A stretch of 64,000 bases of DNA from Pseudomonas saponiphila (GCF_900105185.1 NZ_FNTJ01000001.1:4360501-4424500); one strand, 5' to 3'. Shown: positions 14,425 to 27,620, numbered from the stretch's first letter. Program-made: numbers and translations. Notes: a model not told the origin generated them from the letters alone.

Positions 14425-15567
14425 TCAGACCGGATCGGCGCCCAGGGCCCGGACGATCCGGCTCAGCATCGGCGACTCCCCTTGAATCCGCACTTGCAGG
14501 CCATCAATTTCGCGGCGCTCCGGGTAATGCTTGCGCAGGCCATCGAAGGCAGTGCGCTGCCGGGCGACATCGTCCACCAGGCTGCGGCGAAAATCCGCAT
14601 CATCACGGCGCGGGTCGTACACCGCCCGGCAGATCATCGCCAGGGCCCAGGCCGGGTCAGCATTGGTATTGAGGCTCACTTGCGGCACCCAGGGCGCCGG
14701 CAGCAAGCTGGCCAGGCTGACCTGCTCGGCCTGCCCCAGGAAACGGCAATAGGCCTGGTAGATCTGCGCCGTGCCACGCTGCTTGCCGTCCAGGCTGTAA
14801 CCGGCGATGTGCGGCGTGGCCAGCACGCACAGGTCCGCCAGTTCGCGATCCACGGTCGGCTCCTCCTCCCAGACATCCAGCACCGCCTGCAAATCCTCAC
14901 GCTGCAGCAGTACTTCACGCAGCGCCCGGTTATCCACCACCGGACCGCGGGCGGCATTGATCAGCCAGGTGCCCTGCTTGAGCCGGTCGAGGCGTTGCCG
15001 ATCCAGCAGGTGCCAGGTGGCATGCTCGCCGTGGCGGGTCAGCGGGGTATGCAAGCTGATGACGTCGCATCGTTCGATCAGTTGCTCCAGGCTGACATAG
15101 TCACCGCCTTCTGCCGCCTGACGTTGCGGATCACAGACCAGCACCTGCCAACCCAGGCCGCGCAGGACCTTGATCAGGCGCCCGCCAACTTCACCGGCCC
15201 CCACTACGCCATAACAGCGTTGCGCCAGGTCCGCGCCTTCGATCTCGGCCAGGGTCAACAGGCTGCCCAGCACATAGTCCACCACGCCCCGGGCATTGCA
15301 GCCCGGGGCACTGGACCAGGTGATACCGGCCTGTTGGAAGTAATCCAGGTCCAGGTGATCGGTGCCAATGGTGCAGGTGCCGACAAACCGCACCGGAGTG
15401 CCTTCCAGCAGTTGACGATCGACCTGGGTCACCGAGCGCACCAGCAGCACGTCAGCCTGCTCCACGGCAGCCCGATCGATGGCGCGCCCGGGAAAACGCC
15501 GAATCTCGCCAAATTCGGCAAAGAACTCTTCGATCAGGGGAATATTTTCATCGGCAACAATCAACAT
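14425..15567 (-). CDS. pdxB: Erythronate-4-phosphate dehydrogenase
   Basis: NAD-dependent dehydrogenase that oxidises 4-phosphoerythronate in pyridoxal 5'-phosphate synthesis. It has 380 residues. The N-terminus [16 protein letters not shown] and the substrate motif [19 protein letters not shown] are characteristic of PdxB within the D-2-hydroxyacid dehydrogenase family. The Rossmann motif [10 protein letters not shown] follows, and the catalytic histidine lies in [14 protein letters not shown]. The C-terminal dimerisation domain is complete. It is divergent from the MATE transporter gene. Confidence 0.95.
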   Translation of the reverse strand: MLIVADENIPLIEEFFAEFGEIRRFPGRAIDRAAVEQADVLLVRSVTQVDRQLLEGTPVRFVGTCTIGTDHLDLDYFQQAGITWSSAPGCNARGVVDYVLGSLLTLAEIEGADLAQRCYGVVGAGEVGGRLIKVLRGLGWQVLVCDPQRQAAEGGDYVSLEQLIERCDVISLHTPLTRHGEHATWHLLDRQRLDRLKQGTWLINAARGPVVDNRALREVLLQREDLQAVLDVWEEEPTVDRELADLCVLATPHIAGYSLDGKQRGTAQIYQAYCRFLGQAEQVSLASLLPAPWVPQVSLNTNADPAWALAMICRAVYDPRRDDADFRRSLVDDVARQRTAFDGLRKHYPERREIDGLQVRIQGESPMLSRIVRALGADPV

Positions 15568-15756
15568 GGCAGGCTCCTCGTGCGGAGCCGCAGTTTAGGC
15601 GCAGATGCCAGGGCGAGCCAGCACCGCTTGAAGTCCAGCGCCCGTTTGCAGCGCTGGCACCCTTACAAATCCACAACACTGGATTTTTTCCTGACCACGG
15701 TGCCAGCGCGTAGAATGCTGCGTCCTGCGCAACACCACCTATGGACGCAACGCCCC

Positions 15757-17166
15757 GTGAATTCCGTGACCGACACTCCCACCGCCACTACCATCAGCCG
15801 CCCTGCACGGGTTGGTCGCGAACTGCACGACCTGCTGGTCCTGGCCCTGCCCATCATGATTGCCCAGGTGGCCACCACTGCCATGGGCTTTGTCGACGCG
15901 GTGATGGCCGGCCGGGTCAGCTCGCGGGACCTGGCGGCCGTGGCCCTAGGCAACTCGATCTGGATTCCGGTGTTCCTGCTGATGACCGGCACCCTGCTGG
16001 CCACCACGCCCAAGGTGGCCCAGCGCTTTGGCGCCGGCAAGCTGCACGAGATCGGCCCGGTGGTGCGCCAGGCCCTGTGGCTGGCCGTGGTGGCCGGGAT
16101 CTCGGCGACACTGATGCTGGTCAGCGCCGAACCGATCCTGCACCTGATGAACGTCGACCCCGAACTGATCAAGCCCTGCATGGGCTATCTGCACGGCATC
16201 GCCAGCGGCCTGCCGGCGGTGGCGCTGTACTACGTGCTGCGCTGCCTGAGCGACGGCCTGGGACGCACGGTGCCGAGCATGGTCATCGGCCTGGGTGGCC
16301 TGGCCCTGAACATCCCCATCAACTACATCTTCATCTATGGCCACTTCGGCGTGCCGGCCATGGGTGGCGTGGGCTGTGGCTGGGCCACGGCCATCGTCAT
16401 GTGGGCCATGATGCTGGGCATGGCCGGCTGGATTGGCTGGGCGAAGGCCTATCGCAAGATCCAGCTGTTCAGCCAGTTCGACTGGCCGCAAGGGGCAGTG
16501 ATCGGTCGCCTGCTCAGCGTCGGCCTGCCCATCGGTATTGCGGTATTCGCCGAGTCGAGCATCTTCGCGGTGATCGCCCTGTTGATCGGCAGCCTGGGTG
16601 CCACGGTAGTGGCCGGACACCAGATCGCCCTCAACGTCAGCGCCCTGATGTTCATGATCCCCTACTCCCTGGCCATGGCCGTAACGGTGCGGGTCGGCCA
16701 GTCTCTGGGCCGTCAGCAACCGCGCGACGCACGCTTCAGCGCCGGGGTCGGCATGGGCGCGGCACTGGCCTACGCCTGCCTGTCGGCAAGCCTGATGTAC
16801 CTGCTGCGCGAACCCATCGCCTCGATCTACACCAACGACCCGCTGGTGATCCAGGTCGCCTCGATGCTCATCGTCTACTCGGCATTGTTCCAGTTCTCCG
16901 ACGGCATCCAGGTCACCGCCGCCGGCGCGCTACGGGGTTATCAGGACACCCGGGTGACCATGATCCTGACCCTGTTCGCTTATTGGGGCATCGGCTTGCC
17001 GGTCGGCTACGCCCTGGGCCTGACCGACTGGTTCGGCCCGGCGCGTGGCCCGAGCGGCCTGTGGGAAGGCTTGATTGCCGGCTTGACCTGCGCCGCGCTG
17101 ATGCTGCTGATCCGCCTGACCCGCAGCGCGCGCAAGCAGATCCGCATCAACCGTTCGGCCGGTTAA
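15757..17166 (+). CDS. MATE family multidrug efflux transporter (NorM/PmpM type)
   Basis: Inner-membrane transporter of 469 residues with about twelve membrane segments. The first is [20 protein letters not shown], followed by [20 protein letters not shown], the typical MATE start. These pumps export cationic drugs and dyes using H+ or Na+. The start is GTG 15757 ([14 protein letters not shown]); another in-frame GTG lies at 15766. ATG 15715 overlaps a TAGAAT -10-like element, so I rejected it. The 3' end overlaps the convergent tusA gene by 4 bases. Confidence 0.9.
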   Translation: MNSVTDTPTATTISRPARVGRELHDLLVLALPIMIAQVATTAMGFVDAVMAGRVSSRDLAAVALGNSIWIPVFLLMTGTLLATTPKVAQRFGAGKLHEIGPVVRQALWLAVVAGISATLMLVSAEPILHLMNVDPELIKPCMGYLHGIASGLPAVALYYVLRCLSDGLGRTVPSMVIGLGGLALNIPINYIFIYGHFGVPAMGGVGCGWATAIVMWAMMLGMAGWIGWAKAYRKIQLFSQFDWPQGAVIGRLLSVGLPIGIAVFAESSIFAVIALLIGSLGATVVAGHQIALNVSALMFMIPYSLAMAVTVRVGQSLGRQQPRDARFSAGVGMGAALAYACLSASLMYLLREPIASIYTNDPLVIQVASMLIVYSALFQFSDGIQVTAAGALRGYQDTRVTMILTLFAYWGIGLPVGYALGLTDWFGPARGPSGLWEGLIAGLTCAALMLLIRLTRSARKQIRINRSAG

Positions 17167-17414
17167 TCGAGCTTCTTGCGAATCCAGTAGAGATAGGTCC
17201 CGGCCTCTTCCTGCTGCGCCACCAGTTCGTGGTCGAGAAACACACAGAACTTGGGAATGTCGCGGCGGGTGGACGGGTCGGTGGCGATCACTTTCAACAG
17301 CCCGCCTGCCGGCAGGTCACGGATGTGCTGGTGCAGCATCATCACCGGCTCGGGGCAGTTGAGGCCGGTGGCGTCAAGGGTGCCGTCGACCGGCGTATCG
17401 ATGATTTGACTCAT
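17163..17414 (-). CDS. tusA: Sulfur carrier protein TusA
   Basis: An 83-residue sulfur carrier that relays persulfide sulfur from IscS to 2-thiouridine synthesis on tRNA. The hallmark is the [11 protein letters not shown] motif with active Cys20. GGAG precedes the ATG. It converges on the MATE gene with a 4-base overlap of stop codons, so the two transcripts must read into each other. Confidence 0.92.
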   Translation of the reverse strand: MSQIIDTPVDGTLDATGLNCPEPVMMLHQHIRDLPAGGLLKVIATDPSTRRDIPKFCVFLDHELVAQQEEAGTYLYWIRKKLD

Positions 17415-17500
17415 GGTTCACTCCTGAAACAGGCGGGCATTGTCACGCAATGGCGCCATCGGGTCATCTGTTGCCGTCGCTCCACGCCCCCCGCCCTCCC

Positions 17501-17585
17501 GTAGGAGCTGGCTTGCCAGCGAAAGCGCCCTCCAGCCTTGTACAGGTGTGGGGCCTTTTTTCGCCGGCAAGCCGGCTCCTGCCAG
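17501..17585. repeat. REP doublet (inverted pair)
   Basis: GTAGGAGCTGGCTTGCCAGC at the left and TCGCCGGCAAGCCGGCTCC at the right form two facing REP units between tusA and rlmM. The architecture is the same as that of the 12.06 kb pair. Confidence 0.8.
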
Positions 17586-17607
17586 GAAGCGGGCGGTGTT
17601 GCGGGTA

Positions 17608-18681
17608 CTACGCCGACTTGGGCTTTTTCACATCCAGGCGCCGCAGGTGGCAGGTCACTTCCTCACGGTCGTGATACAGCTGCTTGCAGCCAATCGCCAC
17701 ACGAATCCCCCGGGCCTTGAAGCCTTCTTCGATGCGTTCCAGCAAACGCTTCACTTCGGCGTAACGCTGCTTCATCGGCAGCTTCAGGTTGACCACCGCT
17801 TCGCGGCAATGGCCCTCGCCGATCCAGGTTTCCAGCAGCGCCGCGTTGCGTGCCGGCTTCTCGACGATGTCGCAGACCATCCAGTCCACCGGCTGCCGTG
17901 GCTTGAAGGTGAAGCCGTCCGCCATCAAGTGCTGCACCAGGCCGGTATCCATCAGGCTTTCGGCCATCGGGCCATTGTCGACGGCGGTCACCAGCATGCC
18001 GCGATTGACCAGTTGCCAGGTCCAGCCTCCCGGCGCCGCCCCCAGGTCAACCCCGGTCATGTCGCTGTGCAGGCGCTCGTCCCATTGATCACGGGGGATG
18101 AAGTGGTGCCAGGCCTCTTCCAGTTTCAGGGTCGAGCGGCTCGGCGCTTCCCGGGGGAATTTCAGCCGCGGAATGCCCATCGGCCACATGGCCGAATTGC
18201 CGGCCTCCGCCAGACCGACAAAGACCTCACGGCCGCTCTTGAAGGTCAGTAGCAAGCGCGGCTTGGCGGCATCCTCCACCAGCTTGCCAGCGGCGCTCAA
18301 GGCCTTGCGCAGCGGAGCTTCGAACTTCTTGCAGAAGTTCGACAATTCCTTGCCGTCATTGGTATCGACCACCTCCAGCCACAGGCTGCCGCACTGGGGG
18401 AAATCGGCCAGATAGGCCAGGATCACGCTGATGCGATCGGTTTCCGGCAACTCGATGAAGCCGCCACGGGCCCACTGCCGGGGAAAGATCAGCTGCGAGA
18501 AGCGCAAGCCCTGCATCAGGCGCTGGGCGCCGTCGTCCTCGGTGCAGATGAACTCGGCGCAGGCGCTGCTGGGTTTGGCCTTGGCGTAGCCGGCGACATT
18601 CAAGCGGGCAGCGTGATCGGCGATCTCGGAGCAGACTTCGCCCTCGAAACCGGGCCGGCAATGGATAAACAGGGTGTTCAT
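17608..18681 (-). CDS. rlmM: 23S rRNA 2'-O-ribose methyltransferase RlmM
   Basis: SAM-dependent methyltransferase that modifies C2498 of 23S rRNA. It has 357 residues, with an N-terminal THUMP-like RNA-binding region and a C-terminal RrmJ-type fold. The SAM site reads GVDLGAAPGGWTWQL, and VDWMVCDIVEKP supplies the catalytic Asp. The last basic stretch (HLRRLDVKKPKSA) is typical. I chose ATG 18681 (MNTLFIHCRPGFEG) with AGGAGA at 5 bases; an upstream in-frame start at 18735 has no site. Confidence 0.93.
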   Translation of the reverse strand: MNTLFIHCRPGFEGEVCSEIADHAARLNVAGYAKAKPSSACAEFICTEDDGAQRLMQGLRFSQLIFPRQWARGGFIELPETDRISVILAYLADFPQCGSLWLEVVDTNDGKELSNFCKKFEAPLRKALSAAGKLVEDAAKPRLLLTFKSGREVFVGLAEAGNSAMWPMGIPRLKFPREAPSRSTLKLEEAWHHFIPRDQWDERLHSDMTGVDLGAAPGGWTWQLVNRGMLVTAVDNGPMAESLMDTGLVQHLMADGFTFKPRQPVDWMVCDIVEKPARNAALLETWIGEGHCREAVVNLKLPMKQRYAEVKRLLERIEEGFKARGIRVAIGCKQLYHDREEVTCHLRRLDVKKPKSA

Positions 18682-18889
18682 TGAATCTCCTGGGCAAATG
18701 GCGACGAATCGATGCGCAAACCTGCCCTGTAGCAAAGCCTGTCACGAAAACCGGCGCATCATAACCGAGTTCGGAACCTTGGACTTGCGCCAGCAGTCCA
18801 GTGATTAGCCATAAGCCGCAAACAGAGCTAGGTTAACTCTCTGTCCGTATCACAGGCCCGTAGCCGTGCGGGCCAAAAGGAGTCATTCA

Positions 18890-21631
<2,742 letters not shown>

Positions 21632-21647
21632 TCCGCCACGAAAACAG

Positions 21648-21671
21648 ACACCGCCTGCGGGCGGTGTTTTT
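21648..21671 (+). terminator. Terminator of acnA
   Basis: An ACACCGCC/GGCGGTGT stem followed by TTTTTC lies about 17 bases after the acnA stop. Confidence 0.8.
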
Positions 21672-21807
21672 CGTCGGGCTGTCGAACAAAACTCAGCTGG
21701 TTATACTTGCCGCCCGCCGGAACTGACCGACCGGTCGCAAAAACGACTACAGATCCGGCGCTGTACCACGTCTCTGCAATACCCATTCTTCGCAACAAGG
21801 ATTCCAC

Positions 21808-22599
21808 ATGACCGCTCTGCCATGGATGTATCTGGCACTCCTTTCTATTGGCTACGCACTGGCCCTGAGCTATGGCCAACTGGGCCTGCTGGCCGCCCTT
21901 TCGATCCTCCTCCTGCTGTGTGCCGGCCTGGCCGTGCGCCAGCAACGCAGTCGGGTCGGTCAGTATCTGGGGCACGGCCTGTTCGTGGTGCTCGCCCTGG
22001 CCCTGGCCATGCACTGGCTGCCTGGCTTCTACAACGGCCGGGCAATCGACCCGCAACGTTTTACCGATGATGCCGTGCCGTTTTCCATGTACCTGAACCA
22101 GGACAAGCCGCTGATCGGTTTCTGGTTGCTGCTGGCGTGCCCATGGATCGTTGGCCGGCGCTCGTTGCGCCTGTCGCTCTACGCGACGGTCCTGGCCCTG
22201 ACGCTGTGCGCGGTGGCCGCATTGGGCGGTGCTCTGTTGCTGGGGATCATCAGCTGGGCCCCGAAGTGGCCGGATCAAGCCTGGCTGTGGGTGCTCAACA
22301 ACCTGCTGCTAGTGACCCTGGTGGAGGAAGCGCTGTTCCGAGGCTACATCCAGGGTGGCCTGAGCCGACGCTTCAAGGCGCTGCCCTACGGTGAGAACCT
22401 GGCGCTGCTGTGCGCGGCCCTGCTGTTCGGCCTGGTGCACCTGGGCGCAGGGTGGCAATGGACCCTACTGGCGGGCATCGCCGGGGTCGGCTACGGTCTG
22501 GCCTATCGTTTTGGCGGCCTGAGCGCGGCGATTGCCACTCACTTCGGTCTTAACCTGCTGCATTTCGGCTTGTTCACCTATCCGATGCTGGCCGGATAA
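21808..22599 (+). CDS. CPBP family intramembrane metalloprotease
   Basis: Polytopic membrane protein of 263 residues with about eight membrane segments. It carries the three motifs of the CPBP (CAAX protease / bacteriocin-processing) family: EEALFRGY with the paired glutamates and arginine near residue 172, a conserved His in LFGLVHLGAG, and THFGLNLLHF with the last His/Asn pair. It probably cleaves or processes a membrane substrate, which cannot be named. It follows acnA but has a terminator before it, so it is likely transcribed on its own. Confidence 0.85.
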   Translation: MTALPWMYLALLSIGYALALSYGQLGLLAALSILLLLCAGLAVRQQRSRVGQYLGHGLFVVLALALAMHWLPGFYNGRAIDPQRFTDDAVPFSMYLNQDKPLIGFWLLLACPWIVGRRSLRLSLYATVLALTLCAVAALGGALLLGIISWAPKWPDQAWLWVLNNLLLVTLVEEALFRGYIQGGLSRRFKALPYGENLALLCAALLFGLVHLGAGWQWTLLAGIAGVGYGLAYRFGGLSAAIATHFGLNLLHFGLFTYPMLAG

Positions 22600-22678
22600 G
22601 CGGCCAGTCATTTAGCCAAACCAGTACTTCAGACGTATTGACTGCCAAGGAAGAAGGTCAATGATTACCCCTCGCCAA

Positions 22679-22706
22679 CGCCTGCTGAAACCCGCAGGCG
22701 TTTTTT
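22679..22706 (+). terminator. Terminator after the CPBP protease gene
   Basis: A CGCCTGC/GCAGGCG stem with an 8-base loop is followed by TTTTTT. Confidence 0.75.
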
Positions 22707-22740
22707 GCAAGCGACACATTCTGCCAATAAGACCCAGCGC

Positions 22741-22769
22741 CGATTATTGAAAAATAATTTCAATAATCG
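22741..22769. promoter_or_regulatory. Perfect 29-bp interrupted palindrome upstream of aer
   Basis: CGATTATTGAAA (22741-22752), spacer AATAA, then its exact reverse complement TTTCAATAATCG (22758-22769). It is AT-rich, lacks a T tract and ends 46 bases before the aer start, so it looks more like an operator than a terminator. The spacing between the TTGA and TCAA halves is 9 bases, so it is not an Anr/Fnr site. Confidence 0.55.
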
Positions 22770-22815
22770 TTTGAAGCGGCCGACAACCCATCAAAGCCTT
22801 GCGGATTGAAAAACC

Positions 22816-24381
22816 ATGCGTAATAACCAGCCTGTCACTCAGCGCGAACGTACCTTCCCGGCTCAACAACGGTTGATTTCCACCACCGACGCCAAAGGCG
22901 TGATCACCTACTGCAACGACGCCTTCGTCGAGATCAGTGGGTTCTCCCGTGAAGAACTGGTTCGCGCACCGCACAACCTGGTCCGTCACCCCGATGTGCC
23001 GGCGGCAGTGTTCGCGCACATGTGGGGCACCTTGAAACAAGGCTTGCCATGGATGGGCATCGTCAAGAACCGCTGCAAGACCGGCGACCACTACTGGGTC
23101 AACGCCTATGTGACGCCGGTGTTCGAAGGCAACCAGGTGGTGGGCTACGAATCGGTACGGGTCAAGCCTACCGCCGAGCAGGTGCGCCGCGCCGAAGCCC
23201 TCTACCAACGCATCAACACCGGCAAGTCGGCCATTCCCAAGCGTGACAAGTGGTTACCGGTGTTGCAGGACTGGCTGCCGTTCATCCTGGTCAGCCAACT
23301 GAGCTTCATGATCGGTGCCTGGCTCAACTCCCATTGGGGCTTTGCCCTGGCGGCGGCGCTCTCGGTGCCGCTGGGCCTGCTGGGCCTGGGCTGGCAGCAA
23401 CGAGGCCTCAAGCGCCTGTTGCGCCTGGCCGAGCAGACCACCTCCGACCCGCTGATCGCCCAGATGTATACCGACAGCCGCGGCGCCCAGGCACGTCTGG
23501 AAATGTCGATCCTGAGCCAGGAAGCGCGCCTGAAGACCTGTCTGACTCGCCTGCAGGACACCGCCGAGCACCTCAACGAGCAGGCCCGCCAGTCCGACAC
23601 CCTGGCCCACAACAGCTCCAGCGGCCTGGAGCGTCAGCGGGTCGAGACCGAGCAGGTGGCCACCGCGGTCAACCAGATGGCCGCCACCACCCAGGAAGTG
23701 GCCAGCCACGTACAACGCACCGCCGACGCCACCCAGGAAGCCAATCGCCTCACCGGCCGTGGCCGGGACATCGCCGGGGAAACCCGCGAAGCCATCCAGC
23801 GCCTGTCGGTGGTGGTGGGCGAAACCGGCCTGACCGTGACCCAGCTGGCCAAGGACAGCGACGAGATCGGCGGCGTGGTCGATGTGATCAAGGGCATCGC
23901 CGACCAGACCAACCTGCTGGCCTTGAACGCGGCCATCGAAGCGGCCCGCGCCGGAGAAATGGGTCGCGGCTTTGCCGTGGTCGCCGATGAAGTGCGCCAG
24001 TTGGCGCAACGCACCAGCGAGTCCACCGGGCAGATCCACACCCTGATCGCCAAGCTGCAGCAAACCGCCGCCACGGCCGTGCAGACCATGGACGCCGGTC
24101 ATCGCCAGGCCGAAGAAGGCGTCGCGCGGGTACTGGAAGCCGACCAGGCGCTGGTGGGCATCAGCGAAGCGGTAGCCAATATCACCGACATGACCACCCA
24201 GATCGCTGCTGCTACCGAAGAGCAAAGCTCGGTGGCCGAAGAGATCAGCCGCAACATCAGCACCATCGCGCAACTGGCGGACCAGACCTCGGAGCAGGCC
24301 CAGCACTCGGCCGAGCTCAGCGAAGCCCTGACCCGCACCGCGCACACCCAGTACTCGCTGGTGGAGCGCTTCAACCGCTAA
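22816..24381 (+). CDS. aer: Aer-like aerotaxis/energy-taxis receptor (PAS-MCP)
   Basis: Chemoreceptor of 521 residues lacking a periplasmic domain. Residues about 20-130 form a PAS domain of Aer type ([49 protein letters not shown]), expected to bind FAD. Two adjacent hydrophobic segments (about residues 155-195) anchor it. The cytoplasmic signalling hairpin tip reads [16 protein letters not shown]. It reports redox state to CheA/CheW. Its place between acnA and the cco operons matches PA1561 (aer) in P. aeruginosa. A perfect palindrome lies just upstream. Confidence 0.92.
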   Translation: MRNNQPVTQRERTFPAQQRLISTTDAKGVITYCNDAFVEISGFSREELVRAPHNLVRHPDVPAAVFAHMWGTLKQGLPWMGIVKNRCKTGDHYWVNAYVTPVFEGNQVVGYESVRVKPTAEQVRRAEALYQRINTGKSAIPKRDKWLPVLQDWLPFILVSQLSFMIGAWLNSHWGFALAAALSVPLGLLGLGWQQRGLKRLLRLAEQTTSDPLIAQMYTDSRGAQARLEMSILSQEARLKTCLTRLQDTAEHLNEQARQSDTLAHNSSSGLERQRVETEQVATAVNQMAATTQEVASHVQRTADATQEANRLTGRGRDIAGETREAIQRLSVVVGETGLTVTQLAKDSDEIGGVVDVIKGIADQTNLLALNAAIEAARAGEMGRGFAVVADEVRQLAQRTSESTGQIHTLIAKLQQTAATAVQTMDAGHRQAEEGVARVLEADQALVGISEAVANITDMTTQIAAATEEQSSVAEEISRNISTIAQLADQTSEQAQHSAELSEALTRTAHTQYSLVERFNR

Positions 24382-24398
24382 GCCCTCGGGCTGGCGAT

Positions 24399-24432
24399 AA
24401 AAAACCGCAAGCATCGGCTTACGGTTTTTTTA
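24399..24432. terminator. Terminator after aer
   Basis: An AAACCG/CGGTTT outer stem with an inner AGC/GGCT region is flanked by A-rich and T-rich tracts, so it may work in both directions. Confidence 0.7.
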
Positions 24433-24455
24433 TGCCCGCAAACCCGCCGAACAAC

Positions 24456-24544
24456 TGTAGGAGCGAGCTCGCTCGCGAAAAATCTTCACCGCGATACACA
24501 TTCGAGGGCCGAGTGAACGCTTCGCGAGCAAGCTCGCTCCTACA
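24456..24544. repeat. REP doublet of the second subtype
   Basis: TGTAGGAGCGAGCTCGCTCG (24456-24475) and an inverted partner TTCGCGAGCAAGCTCGCTCC (24521-24540) lie head to head between aer and the hydrolase gene. The core differs from the CTGGCTTGCCAG subtype seen at 12 and 17.5 kb. Confidence 0.8.
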
Positions 24545-24547
24545 GGA

Positions 24548-25243
24548 TCAGGCCAGTGTTTGCAGGAACGCCGCGACCTTGGCCGCCGCAGACTCCAGGT
24601 GCTGCTCATGGGTGCAGCCGGAGGCCTTCAGCGGCTTGAGATCGTGATCAGCGGCCACCAGCCAATACAGCTCGATACTCGGTGCCAGTGAGTAGGCCTC
24701 GACCGCCTGGCGGTTGCCCAGGGCGTCACGCTCGCCCTGCACGATCAGGCTCGGCGTCGCCAGTTCGGCCAGGTGCGCCACCCGCGGCTTCTCCGGCTTG
24801 CCCGCCGCATAGAAGGGATAACCCAGGCACACCAGGGCATCGGCCGCCAGCTCGTCGACCAGCAGGCTGGCCATGCGCCCGCCCATGGATTTGCCACCCA
24901 GCGCCAGGACCCCAGTGACATAAGGTCGCACCAGAGCATGCACCTCACGCCAGCATTCCAGGAGCTTGGGAGCCGGGTTGGGCGGCCGCTTGCCGCCGTC
25001 CAGGCGCCGCTGGGCCATGTAGGGAAACTCGAAGCGCAAGACGTTCACCCCATGCCCGGCAAGGCGTACAGCGATGTCGTTCATGAACCCGCTGTCCATC
25101 GGCGCGCCGGCACCGTGGGCCAGGATCAGCGTTGGTGCCTGCAACGGGTCGGCAACAGCGGCGACCTCCCATAACCAGCCGCGTTCCTGCACGCACTGCG
25201 CCCATTGATCCCCGTCAATACTGGCCTTGTGCTCATTGCTCAT
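24548..25243 (-). CDS. Alpha/beta hydrolase of the KANL3/Tex30 type
   Basis: Cytosolic hydrolase of 231 residues. The oxyanion region is [16 protein letters not shown], the nucleophile serine lies in the elbow [12 protein letters not shown], an aspartate candidate lies in [10 protein letters not shown], and the histidine in [10 protein letters not shown]. The family is often labelled as dienelactone hydrolase-like, but the substrate is unknown. GAGG precedes ATG 25243 by 5 bases. It is divergent from ccoN, and its first codons contain the Anr-type box of the cco operon (25205-25218). Confidence 0.8.
   Translation of the reverse strand: MSNEHKASIDGDQWAQCVQERGWLWEVAAVADPLQAPTLILAHGAGAPMDSGFMNDIAVRLAGHGVNVLRFEFPYMAQRRLDGGKRPPNPAPKLLECWREVHALVRPYVTGVLALGGKSMGGRMASLLVDELAADALVCLGYPFYAAGKPEKPRVAHLAELATPSLIVQGERDALGNRQAVEAYSLAPSIELYWLVAADHDLKPLKASGCTHEQHLESAAAKVAAFLQTLA
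25205..25218. promoter_or_regulatory. Anr/Fnr-type box for the first cco operon
   Basis: TTGATCCCCGTCAA matches the Anr consensus TTGAT-N4-ATCAA at 9 of 10 positions. It lies inside codons 9-13 of the divergent hydrolase gene and 125 bases before ccoN. A TATAAC at 25267-25272 could serve as -10, which would put the box near -67, a class I type position. Confidence 0.6.
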
Positions 25244-25342
25244 GCTTGCCTCGCTTTTAGTCTGCCTATAACTCCAGACGAAGTGAGCGCGCCTTGCCGT
25301 GCGCAGTCGCTTTCACTTCAGCTGAACCGTGGATGGGGAACC

Positions 25343-26767
25343 ATGAACACTTCTATCAGTACCGCCTACAACTACAAGGTGGTCCGCCAATTCGCCATTA
25401 TGACGGTGGTGTGGGGCATCGTCGGCATGGGGCTCGGGGTTTTTCTCGCTGCCCAGTTGGTCTGGCCTGAACTCAACTTCGACCTACCGTGGACCAGCTT
25501 CGGCCGTCTACGTCCTTTGCACACCAACGCCGTGATCTTCGCCTTTGGTGGCTGCGCGCTGTTTGCCAGCTCGTTCTACTCGGTGCAACGCACCTGCCAG
25601 ACTCAGCTGTTCGCGCCGAAAATCGCCGCGTTCTGCTTCTGGGGCTGGCAACTGGTGATCCTCCTGGCGGCCATCAGCCTGCCATTGGGCTACACCAGCT
25701 CCAAGGAATACGCCGAACTGGAATGGCCGATCGATATCCTGATCACCATTGTCTGGGTGGCCTACGCCATCGTGTTCTTCGGCACCCTGATGCAGCGCAA
25801 GACCAAGCACATCTATGTGGGCAACTGGTTCTTCGGCGCCTTCATCATCACCGTGGCCATCCTGCACATCGTCAACAACCTGGAACTGCCGGTCAGCTTC
25901 ACCAAGTCCTACTCGGTGTATGCCGGTGCAACCGATGCGATGGTGCAATGGTGGTACGGCCACAACGCCGTGGGCTTCTTCCTGACCGCGGGCTTCCTGG
26001 GGATGATGTACTACTTCGTACCCAAGCAGGCCGAGCGTCCGGTGTACTCCTACCGCTTGTCCATCGTGCATTTCTGGGCACTGATCACCCTGTACATCTG
26101 GGCCGGTCCTCACCACTTGCACTACACCGCGCTGCCGGACTGGGCTCAGTCCTTAGGGATGGTGATGTCGCTGGTACTGCTGGCGCCAAGCTGGGGCGGC
26201 ATGATCAACGGCATGATGACCCTCTCGGGTGCCTGGCATAAGCTGCGCAGCGACCCGATCCTGCGCTTCTTGGTGGTGTCCCTGGCGTTCTACGGCATGT
26301 CGACCTTCGAAGGTCCGATGATGGCGATCAAGACCGTCAACGCTCTCTCGCACTACACCGACTGGACCATCGGCCACGTACACGCCGGCGCTCTGGGCTG
26401 GGTAGCGATGATCTCCATCGGCGCCCTGTACCACCTCATCCCGAAAGTCTTCGGCCGCGAGCAGATGTACAGCACTGGCCTGATCAACACCCACTTCTGG
26501 CTCGCCACCATCGGCACCGTGCTCTACATCGCCTCGATGTGGGTCAACGGTATCGCTCAGGGCCTGATGTGGCGCGCGGTCAACGAAGACGGCACCCTCA
26601 CCTACTCCTTCGTCGAAACCCTGGTGGCCAGCCACCCAGGCTTCATCGTGCGACTGGTCGGTGGTGCGATCTTCCTCAGCGGCATGTTCCTGATGGCATA
26701 CAACACCTGGCGCACCGTGCGTGCCGCAGTGCCAGCCGAAGTCAACGCCGCTGCGCAGATGGCCTGA
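25343..26767 (+). CDS. ccoN: cbb3-type cytochrome c oxidase subunit I (first copy)
   Basis: Catalytic subunit of the cbb3 terminal oxidase, holding low-spin haem b and the haem b3-CuB oxygen site, in the inner membrane. It has 474 residues and about twelve membrane segments. Histidine ligand regions are visible in [35 protein letters not shown] and [14 protein letters not shown] chose ATG 25343 ([17 protein letters not shown]), preceded by GGGGAA. It starts operon ccoNOQP. By position and by the strong Anr box it corresponds to the P. aeruginosa cco-2 operon (PA1557-1555). Parts are nucleotide-identical to the second copy. Confidence 0.96.
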   Translation: MNTSISTAYNYKVVRQFAIMTVVWGIVGMGLGVFLAAQLVWPELNFDLPWTSFGRLRPLHTNAVIFAFGGCALFASSFYSVQRTCQTQLFAPKIAAFCFWGWQLVILLAAISLPLGYTSSKEYAELEWPIDILITIVWVAYAIVFFGTLMQRKTKHIYVGNWFFGAFIITVAILHIVNNLELPVSFTKSYSVYAGATDAMVQWWYGHNAVGFFLTAGFLGMMYYFVPKQAERPVYSYRLSIVHFWALITLYIWAGPHHLHYTALPDWAQSLGMVMSLVLLAPSWGGMINGMMTLSGAWHKLRSDPILRFLVVSLAFYGMSTFEGPMMAIKTVNALSHYTDWTIGHVHAGALGWVAMISIGALYHLIPKVFGREQMYSTGLINTHFWLATIGTVLYIASMWVNGIAQGLMWRAVNEDGTLTYSFVETLVASHPGFIVRLVGGAIFLSGMFLMAYNTWRTVRAAVPAEVNAAAQMA

Positions 26768-26777
26768 GGAGTCCGCC

Positions 26778-27386
26778 ATGAAACACGAAACGATTGAAAA
26801 AAACGTCGGCCTGCTGATGCTGCTGATGGTCTTCGCGGTGAGCATCGGCGGTCTGACCCAGATCGTCCCGCTGTTCTTCCAGGACGTCACCAACAAGCCG
26901 GTGGAAGGCATGAAGCCCTACACCGCGCTGCAACTGGAAGGCCGCGACATCTACATCCGCGAAGGCTGCGTACAGTGCCACTCGCAGATGATCCGTCCGT
27001 TCCGCGCCGAAACCGAACGCTATGGCCACTACTCGGTAGCCGGTGAGAGCGTCTGGGACCATCCGTTCCTGTGGGGCTCCAAGCGTACCGGTCCGGACCT
27101 GGCCCGGGTTGGCGGCCGCTACTCCGATGACTGGCACCGCGCGCACTTGTACAACCCGCGCAACGTCGTGCCCGAGTCGAAGATGCCGGCCTATCCGTGG
27201 CTGGTGAACGCACCGGTGGATAGCAGCCATACCGAAACCAAGCTCAAGGTCATGCGCACCCTGGGTGTGCCGTACACCGACGAAGACATCGCCGGCGCTA
27301 CCGCCACGCTCAAGGGCAAGACCGAGATGGACGCCCTGGTGTCCTACCTGCAAGTGCTTGGCACTGCGATCAAGAGCAAGAGGTGA
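26778..27386 (+). CDS. ccoO: cbb3 oxidase subunit II, monohaem cytochrome c (first copy)
   Basis: Membrane-anchored c-type cytochrome of 202 residues that passes electrons to CcoN. One N-terminal membrane segment ([17 protein letters not shown]) is followed by a periplasmic domain with one haem site, CVQCHSQM, and an axial methionine candidate in [10 protein letters not shown]. It begins 10 bases after ccoN with GAGGAG as ribosome site. The first 65 conserved bases after the membrane segment are identical to those of the second copy. Confidence 0.96.
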   Translation: MKHETIEKNVGLLMLLMVFAVSIGGLTQIVPLFFQDVTNKPVEGMKPYTALQLEGRDIYIREGCVQCHSQMIRPFRAETERYGHYSVAGESVWDHPFLWGSKRTGPDLARVGGRYSDDWHRAHLYNPRNVVPESKMPAYPWLVNAPVDSSHTETKLKVMRTLGVPYTDEDIAGATATLKGKTEMDALVSYLQVLGTAIKSKR

Positions 27387-27389
27387 GCC

Positions 27390-27620
27390 ATGGGTTTTGA
27401 ACTCGATAGCGGCATGATCCGCGGGCTCGGGACCCTGGTGGTGATGATCGCCTTCGTCGGCCTGTCGATCTGGGTGTTCAACTCAAAACGCAATCCCGAG
27501 TTTGCCCAGGCACGCCTGCTGCCCTTCGCCGACGACCCGATGCCGGGTGCGGCACCGGCCGGCAACACAACTGATGACGCTCAACCTCAAGAGCCTGCAA
27601 CAAGGAGCATTCGGCCATGA
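27390..27620 (+). CDS. ccoQ: cbb3 oxidase small subunit CcoQ (first copy)
   Basis: A 76-residue single-pass membrane protein (FIX-Q type) with the segment [20 protein letters not shown] and a polar tail including LLPFADDP. CcoQ stabilises the oxidase complex. It starts 3 bases after the ccoO stop and overlaps ccoP by 4 bases (ATGA), so translation is coupled. It is 15 residues longer than the CcoQ of the second operon, with an extra proline- and alanine-rich end. Confidence 0.9.
   Translation: MGFELDSGMIRGLGTLVVMIAFVGLSIWVFNSKRNPEFAQARLLPFADDPMPGAAPAGNTTDDAQPQEPATRSIRP

Noticed and set aside
14380..15756. Upstream extension of the MATE frame to give a 928-residue protein
   Set aside because: The first 450 residues are antisense to pdxB and look unlike a protein; the MATE domain starts at GTG 15757.
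22741..22769. The aer palindrome as an Anr/Fnr site
   Set aside because: TTGA and TCAA are separated by 9 bases, not the 6 needed for TTGAT-N4-ATCAA.
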